Part shown: in pieces, positions 60,303 through 64,000 of the stretch
How positions within the stretch are numbered: the first letter of the stretch is position 1
How the letters are laid out: every line of letters begins with the position of its first letter
From: Lacinutrix sp. Hel_I_90
Lineage (GTDB): Bacteria; Bacteroidota; Bacteroidia; Flavobacteriales; Flavobacteriaceae
NCBI RefSeq assembly: GCF_000934685.1
Contig: NZ_JYNQ01000001.1
Coordinates: 1,166,501 to 1,230,500 of the forward strand
DNA: 64,000 nucleotides
Direction: 5' to 3'
Notes under the pieces: generated by a model
Told to the model about the DNA's origin: nothing
What the model saw: the letters and a program-made list of their open reading frames with translations, nothing else
Databases searched by the model: none
Made by a program: the position numbers and the translations under genes

Positions 60303-61121
60303 ATGAAAAAAAGCATTCTTTGTCTATTCTTAATTCTTAACGCAGCACACGCATTCGCTCAGATTAAAGTAAAAACGTATTCTGAGTCCATTGAAAATGG
60401 TTTCGCCTTTTTTGCAGATAACAATGAACCCTGCGAAGTTTCTATTAAAATAACATTTGATCTTAAAAACTTAAACTCCTCAGCAGGAACTGAGAACGTT
60501 TTCATTCTACCCGCTAACAGCATAAAGAACAAACTAGCCACCCTTTCTATTATAAAAAAAGGCAAAAAATATGGTTATTCGACTCAGGAAAAATCTAACT
60601 ACGGTAATCATTTAGATACTGATTATGACAAAGATTTAAGTTATTATTTGCCTTTTGAAAAAAATAAAGCGATAAAAGTTAACCAAGGCTACAACGGGAC
60701 TTTTTCTCACCAAAACAAAAAGCAATTAGACTTTGAAATGCCAATAGGAACAAAGATAGTCGCTGCTCGAAAAGGTACAGTAATTAAAGTGGTAGACGTA
60801 AATAATAAAACCTGTCCTAAGGAAGCATGCAAAAAATATGCTAATTACATCTTAATTCATCATGATGATGGTACTTTTGCCGAATATGCCCATATTAAAC
60901 AAAAAGGAGCTAAAGTTAAGGTTGGAGAGGTAGTAAAAGCTGGACAACTGATTGCTTTAAGTGGTAATGTTGGTTGGTCTACTGGTCCGCATTTACACTT
61001 CTCTGTATTCTTTCAAAGACTTAATGGTCGTGATCATTTAGAAACTAAATTTAAAACAGGAGCTGGTGATGATTCCAAGCTATTAGTAGAAAAAGAATAT
61101 TATGAAAGAAATTATGACTAG
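60303..61121 (+). CDS. Secreted M23 family (LytM-like) peptidase
   Basis: This 272-residue protein has a signal peptide (MKKSILCLFLILNAAHAFAQ). A beta-rich region follows (about 20-120), then the peptidase domain: SHQNKKQLDFEMPIGTKIVA (zinc His and Asp), YILIHHDDGTFAEYAHIKQK, and LSGNVGWSTGPHLHFSVFFQ with the HxH pair. All ligands are present, so an active zinc endopeptidase that cuts peptidoglycan cross-links or other cell-wall peptides is likely. The insertion with Cys residues KTCPKEACKKY is unusual. It stands between two terminators and is probably monocistronic. Confidence 0.93.
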   Translation: MKKSILCLFLILNAAHAFAQIKVKTYSESIENGFAFFADNNEPCEVSIKITFDLKNLNSSAGTENVFILPANSIKNKLATLSIIKKGKKYGYSTQEKSNYGNHLDTDYDKDLSYYLPFEKNKAIKVNQGYNGTFSHQNKKQLDFEMPIGTKIVAARKGTVIKVVDVNNKTCPKEACKKYANYILIHHDDGTFAEYAHIKQKGAKVKVGEVVKAGQLIALSGNVGWSTGPHLHFSVFFQRLNGRDHLETKFKTGAGDDSKLLVEKEYYERNYD

Positions 61122-61143
61122 TTGATTCCTTTTATTTAAATAG

Positions 61144-61179
61144 AAAACCTGCTCAACCCCAACCTTCGGCAGGTTTTTT
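61144..61179 (+). terminator. Intrinsic terminator after the M23 peptidase gene
   Basis: AAAACCTGC (61144-61152) pairs with GCAGGTTTT (61169-61177) in a 9-bp stem with a 16-base loop and runs into T6. It lies 22 bp after the stop codon. Confidence 0.88.
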
Positions 61180-61222
61180 GGTAAATATATCTTAATAGCT
61201 AATAACAACTCAGATTAATCAT

Positions 61223-61230
61223 TATTTTTG
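61223..61230 (+). promoter_or_regulatory. Promoter -7 box of the OstA-like gene
   Basis: TATTTTTG matches TAnnTTTG and ends 20 nt before the ATG at 61251, in the space after the preceding terminator. No TTG is at -33. Confidence 0.6.
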
Positions 61231-61250
61231 CTCAAACACGATAATAAGAA

Positions 61251-63095
61251 ATGTTTAAAAATCTATTGGTAATAGCATTCCTAAGCCTAATCTCCTTCAA
61301 TGCTTTTGCACAAGAACGCAAAAATATTGAGATTAAAGAGTCTGGTGCTTTTGGTGACATTGATGAAGAAAAATATCCTGGCGCGCGTATTTTAACACGT
61401 AGTGATGCCGGACAAGTGCATGTGTATCATGATGGTATAGATATGTGGTGCGATCAAGCCATTTTATATGGTAAAGAAAATTTTGTAGAAGCCTATGGCA
61501 ATGTGTTAATGAAACAAGGTGACACCATACAAATGGTTGCTAAATATGCCGAATATAGCGGAAAAACACAGTTAGCAATCGCTAAAGGCGATGTGGTACT
61601 TACAGAACCCAGTTCGGTTTTAACCACTCAAAAACTATTTTTCGATCGCCTAAAGCAACAAGCGTTTTATAATAATGAAGGCCAGGTGGTTCGCGATTCT
61701 TCGGGCACCATTACCAGTACTGTTGGACGTTACTATATGCAAGAAAGCAAATACCGTTTTTTAAATACAGTAAAACTGGTTAATCCAGAATATGTCTTAA
61801 CAACGAACCAGCTGGACTTTTATTCTGAAAGCGGCCACGCCTACATGTACGGCCCTTCAAAAATTGTTGGAGAAACGAGTACTATCTACTGCGAACGTGG
61901 TTTTTATGATACCAATGCAGATACGGGCTACTTTATTAAGAATTCAAAAATAGATTACGACAATCGAGAGGTTGTTGGCGACAGTATGTATTTTGATCGG
62001 AAACTTGATTTCGCTTCTGCTACCAACAACATTAAAATTACAGACACCATAAATAATAGTATTATTAAAGGGCATTATGCTGAAGTCTATAAATCTAAAG
62101 ATTCTGCTTTTGTTACTAAACGTGCTTTGGCGATTTCAGTTCAGGAAAAAGACTCGGTTTACATTCATGCAGATACCTTGATGGTGACTGGAAAGGAAGA
62201 CAACCGTATTACGAGAGCTTTTAGAAATGCAAAGATTTTTAAATCAGATTTAAGCGGGAAATCTGATTCTATTCATGTGAATCATCAATCGGGTTTAACA
62301 CAATTGATTAATCTGTCTCGATTATCTTCAACAGATCCTTTTGCAGTAAAACGCAGACCTATTCTTTGGAGTTTAAAAAACCAAATGACTGGCGATACCA
62401 TTCATCTAAAATCAAATCCAGAAACCGAAAAACTAGACTCGCTACTCCTTTTCGAAAATGCGTTTCTAATTAGTAAGGACTCTATAGGTGTTAACGACTA
62501 CAGCCAGGTTAAAGGCAAGCGCTTGGTTGGCTTATTCGATGAGGAAAATCAGTTAAAACAAGTTAATATCTTTAAAAATTCTGAGTCTATTTTTGTGTTG
62601 AGAAACGAAGACGATGAATTGATTGGATACGATAAAGCCCGTTCTGCAAATATTGAAATGTTTTTTGAAGCTGGTGATATCTCTATTTACAAACGACTTA
62701 TTCAGCCAGAAGCCAAAACGTATCCTGAAGAAGATTTTCCAGAAAACCTGAGAAAATTAAAAGATTTCGATTGGCGTGAAGAAGAGAGACCTTTGAGTGT
62801 TGCAGATTTATTTAAAGACGACTTACCTTTAAATCTGCCAAAAATAAAAGGTTTAGAACCTTTTGTGCCTGAAGAAGAGTTTTTTGACAACAACTTGCTA
62901 GGTCGTGTTGAAGATGCAGACAATTCTGCAAAACCAAAAGTACGATATGACGGACAGAAATCAGCGCTTCCAAAAGCGTCAAGAGAACTTCCAAAGCAAT
63001 TAAAAAAACAGAGTAAAGAAGAGAAGCGCACGCCAAATCCGACCGTAAAAAAACCACTATTAGGCAAACCTATTATAGAGAAAGATGAAAATTAG
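61251..63095 (+). CDS. OstA-like protein (LptA/LptD-N type LPS transport domain)
   Basis: This 614-residue protein has a signal peptide (MFKNLLVIAFLSLISFNAFA) and a long beta-jellyroll region of repeated OstA-type strands, from about 40 to 400: MWCDQAILYGKENFVEAYGN, DTIQMVAKYAEYSGKTQLAI, GVLTTQKLFFDRL-type, YSESGHAYMYGPSKIVGETS. OstA-like domains carry LPS from inner to outer membrane (LptA, LptC, LptD N-domain). From about 490 to the end it is rich in Pro, Lys, Glu and Ser, low in complexity and probably disordered. It may be the Bacteroidota LptA-like bridge. Its stop codon TAG shares its last base with the GTG start of the aminotransferase. Confidence 0.9.
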   Translation: MFKNLLVIAFLSLISFNAFAQERKNIEIKESGAFGDIDEEKYPGARILTRSDAGQVHVYHDGIDMWCDQAILYGKENFVEAYGNVLMKQGDTIQMVAKYAEYSGKTQLAIAKGDVVLTEPSSVLTTQKLFFDRLKQQAFYNNEGQVVRDSSGTITSTVGRYYMQESKYRFLNTVKLVNPEYVLTTNQLDFYSESGHAYMYGPSKIVGETSTIYCERGFYDTNADTGYFIKNSKIDYDNREVVGDSMYFDRKLDFASATNNIKITDTINNSIIKGHYAEVYKSKDSAFVTKRALAISVQEKDSVYIHADTLMVTGKEDNRITRAFRNAKIFKSDLSGKSDSIHVNHQSGLTQLINLSRLSSTDPFAVKRRPILWSLKNQMTGDTIHLKSNPETEKLDSLLLFENAFLISKDSIGVNDYSQVKGKRLVGLFDEENQLKQVNIFKNSESIFVLRNEDDELIGYDKARSANIEMFFEAGDISIYKRLIQPEAKTYPEEDFPENLRKLKDFDWREEERPLSVADLFKDDLPLNLPKIKGLEPFVPEEEFFDNNLLGRVEDADNSAKPKVRYDGQKSALPKASRELPKQLKKQSKEEKRTPNPTVKKPLLGKPIIEKDEN

Positions 63096-64000
63096 TGAAA
63101 ACCGATTTCTTTAAATATCAAGCACAAACCACACCACATCCTTTAGCGATGGAGATTTCTCATGCTGAAGGTTCCTATATCTATGACACAAACAACAAAG
63201 CCTATTTAGACTTTGTAGCTGGTGTTTCAGCCTGTAGTCTTGGGCATCGGCATCCCCGAGTGGTTTCTGCTATAAAAAACCAACTCGATAAGTATTTACA
63301 TGTTATGGTTTATGGTGAATACATTCAAAAAACAGCTGTTGACCTCACTAAACTATTAGCTAGACATTTACCAAAACCACTAGAAAAAACCTATTTGGTT
63401 AATTCGGGCACAGAAGCTATAGAAGGGGCCATTAAATTAGCCCGACGTGCCACAGGGCGAAGCCAGATTATAGCCGCGCACAACGCCTACCATGGCAACA
63501 CGATGGGTTCGCTTAGCTTAATGGATTATGAAGAACGCAAAGCCCCTTTTAGACCATTAGTCCCAGATGTAAGTCATATTACATTTAATCACGAGCCTCA
63601 TTTAAAACACATCACTAACAAAACAGCTTGTGTGATTTTAGAAACCATTCAAGGCGGTGCAGGTTTTATTGAGCCACAAAATGGCTTTCTTACAAAAATC
63701 AGGAAACGCTGTAATGACGTCGGTGCTTTATTAATTTTAGATGAAATTCAACCAGGAATAGGGCGCACAGGTAAACTCTTTGGGTTTGAACATTACCACT
63801 GCATTCCAGATATTTTAGTTACAGGCAAAGGTTTAGGTGGCGGCATGCCTATTGGTGCTTTTACCGCCTCGAGTAAATTAATGGATGTATTATATGACAC
63901 GCCTAAATTAGGACACATCACCACTTTTGGGGGCCATCCAGTAATCGCTGCTGCAGCTTTAGCAACACTACAAGAAATTACTGAAAGTGACTTAATGGCA
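63095..64000 (+). CDS. Class III aminotransferase, C-terminus cut by window edge
   Basis: At least 302 codons from a GTG that overlaps the previous stop (TAGTG) run off the right edge. It starts MKTDFFKYQAQTTPHPLAME. Class III motifs: YLDFVAGVSACSLGHRHPRV, YLVNSGTEAIEGAIKLARRA, AYHGNTMGSLSLM, LLILDEIQPGIGRTG (Asp that binds the PLP nitrogen) and ILVTGKGLGGGMPIGAF (PLP lysine at about residue 245), then TFGGHPVIAAAAL. The substrate (acetylornithine, 4-aminobutyrate or another omega-amino acid) cannot be told from this part. The overlap with the OstA-like gene suggests co-translation. Confidence 0.95.
   Translation, partial: MKTDFFKYQAQTTPHPLAMEISHAEGSYIYDTNNKAYLDFVAGVSACSLGHRHPRVVSAIKNQLDKYLHVMVYGEYIQKTAVDLTKLLARHLPKPLEKTYLVNSGTEAIEGAIKLARRATGRSQIIAAHNAYHGNTMGSLSLMDYEERKAPFRPLVPDVSHITFNHEPHLKHITNKTACVILETIQGGAGFIEPQNGFLTKIRKRCNDVGALLILDEIQPGIGRTGKLFGFEHYHCIPDILVTGKGLGGGMPIGAFTASSKLMDVLYDTPKLGHITTFGGHPVIAAAALATLQEITESDLMA

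Noticed and set aside
62702-63067. Overlapping antisense frames of 121 and 81 codons within the OstA-like gene
   Set aside because: They lie opposite a low-complexity, well-supported coding region and have no start signals or family motifs.
1-64000. tRNA, rRNA, transposase or integrase genes
   Set aside because: None was found by reading both strands for their typical sequences; the polysaccharide locus shows no attachment sites or element ends.

Overview
The window looks like chromosome of a marine-type flavobacterium (Bacteroidota, probably Flavobacteriaceae). The reasons are low G+C, Bacteroidota-type promoter elements (TAnnTTTG, once with TTG 19 nt upstream), a long SecA of about 1118 residues, a DUF2795-type acidic protein, OstA-like and CarboxypepD_reg-like proteins, and very weak Shine-Dalgarno sequences. 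No rRNA, tRNA, insertion sequence, prophage or CRISPR array was seen.

Region 1 (1-38496, all minus strand) is one large surface-polysaccharide locus read leftwards from a promoter at about 38520 and cut by the left edge. It opens with wza (outer-membrane lipoprotein) and wzc (co-polymerase/tyrosine kinase). Next come a WbpO/WbpP-type pair predicted to make UDP-GalNAcA, a complete Wzm/Wzt ABC exporter, a pyruvyl transferase and a long run of glycosyltransferases that includes GT11- and GT10-type fucosyltransferases and an FkbM methyltransferase. A GDP-deoxysugar module follows: gmd, an fcl/colC-type reductase, and a ColD-like enzyme with His instead of the PLP lysine. This points to GDP-L-colitose. 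Then come a CMP-nonulosonate module (NeuB-type synthase plus a NeuA-HAD fusion) with an unassigned GT-B enzyme next to it, an MBOAT/SGNH O-acylation pair, more glycosyltransferases, a serine-acetyltransferase-like protein, an O-antigen ligase/polymerase-like protein, a DPM/GtrB-type GT2 and a truncated polytopic membrane protein. About 17 glycosyltransferases are present. Most genes abut or overlap by 1-20 nt, so translation is probably coupled. No priming transferase or Wzx flippase is visible. Two heptanucleotide tandem arrays lie at 4447-4591.

Region 2 (38.6-64 kb, mostly plus strand) is housekeeping: an ABC-F ATPase (Uup type), a methyltransferase, a PduO-type cobalamin adenosyltransferase, a DUF2795 protein, secA, a lipoprotein, small membrane proteins, a two-gene module of a Cys-rich/TM/CarboxypepD_reg protein and a transglutaminase-like protein, a DEAD-box helicase, an ECF sigma factor with a membrane partner, a DUF885 lipoprotein, a RelA/SpoT protein, a Fur-family regulator, purA, an M23 peptidase, an OstA-like protein and a truncated class III aminotransferase. 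Several strong intrinsic terminators separate these units.

The most notable signals are: two divergent, identically spaced ECF-type promoters (TGTAAC-N17-CGTC) between the sigma factor and a DUF6249-like gene; the predicted colitose and KDN-like sugars in one locus with both Wza/Wzc and Wzm/Wzt export parts; a candidate new nonulosonate transferase; heptamer arrays that could make a glycosyltransferase variable; and a 21-bp-period direct repeat upstream of the Cys-rich membrane protein.
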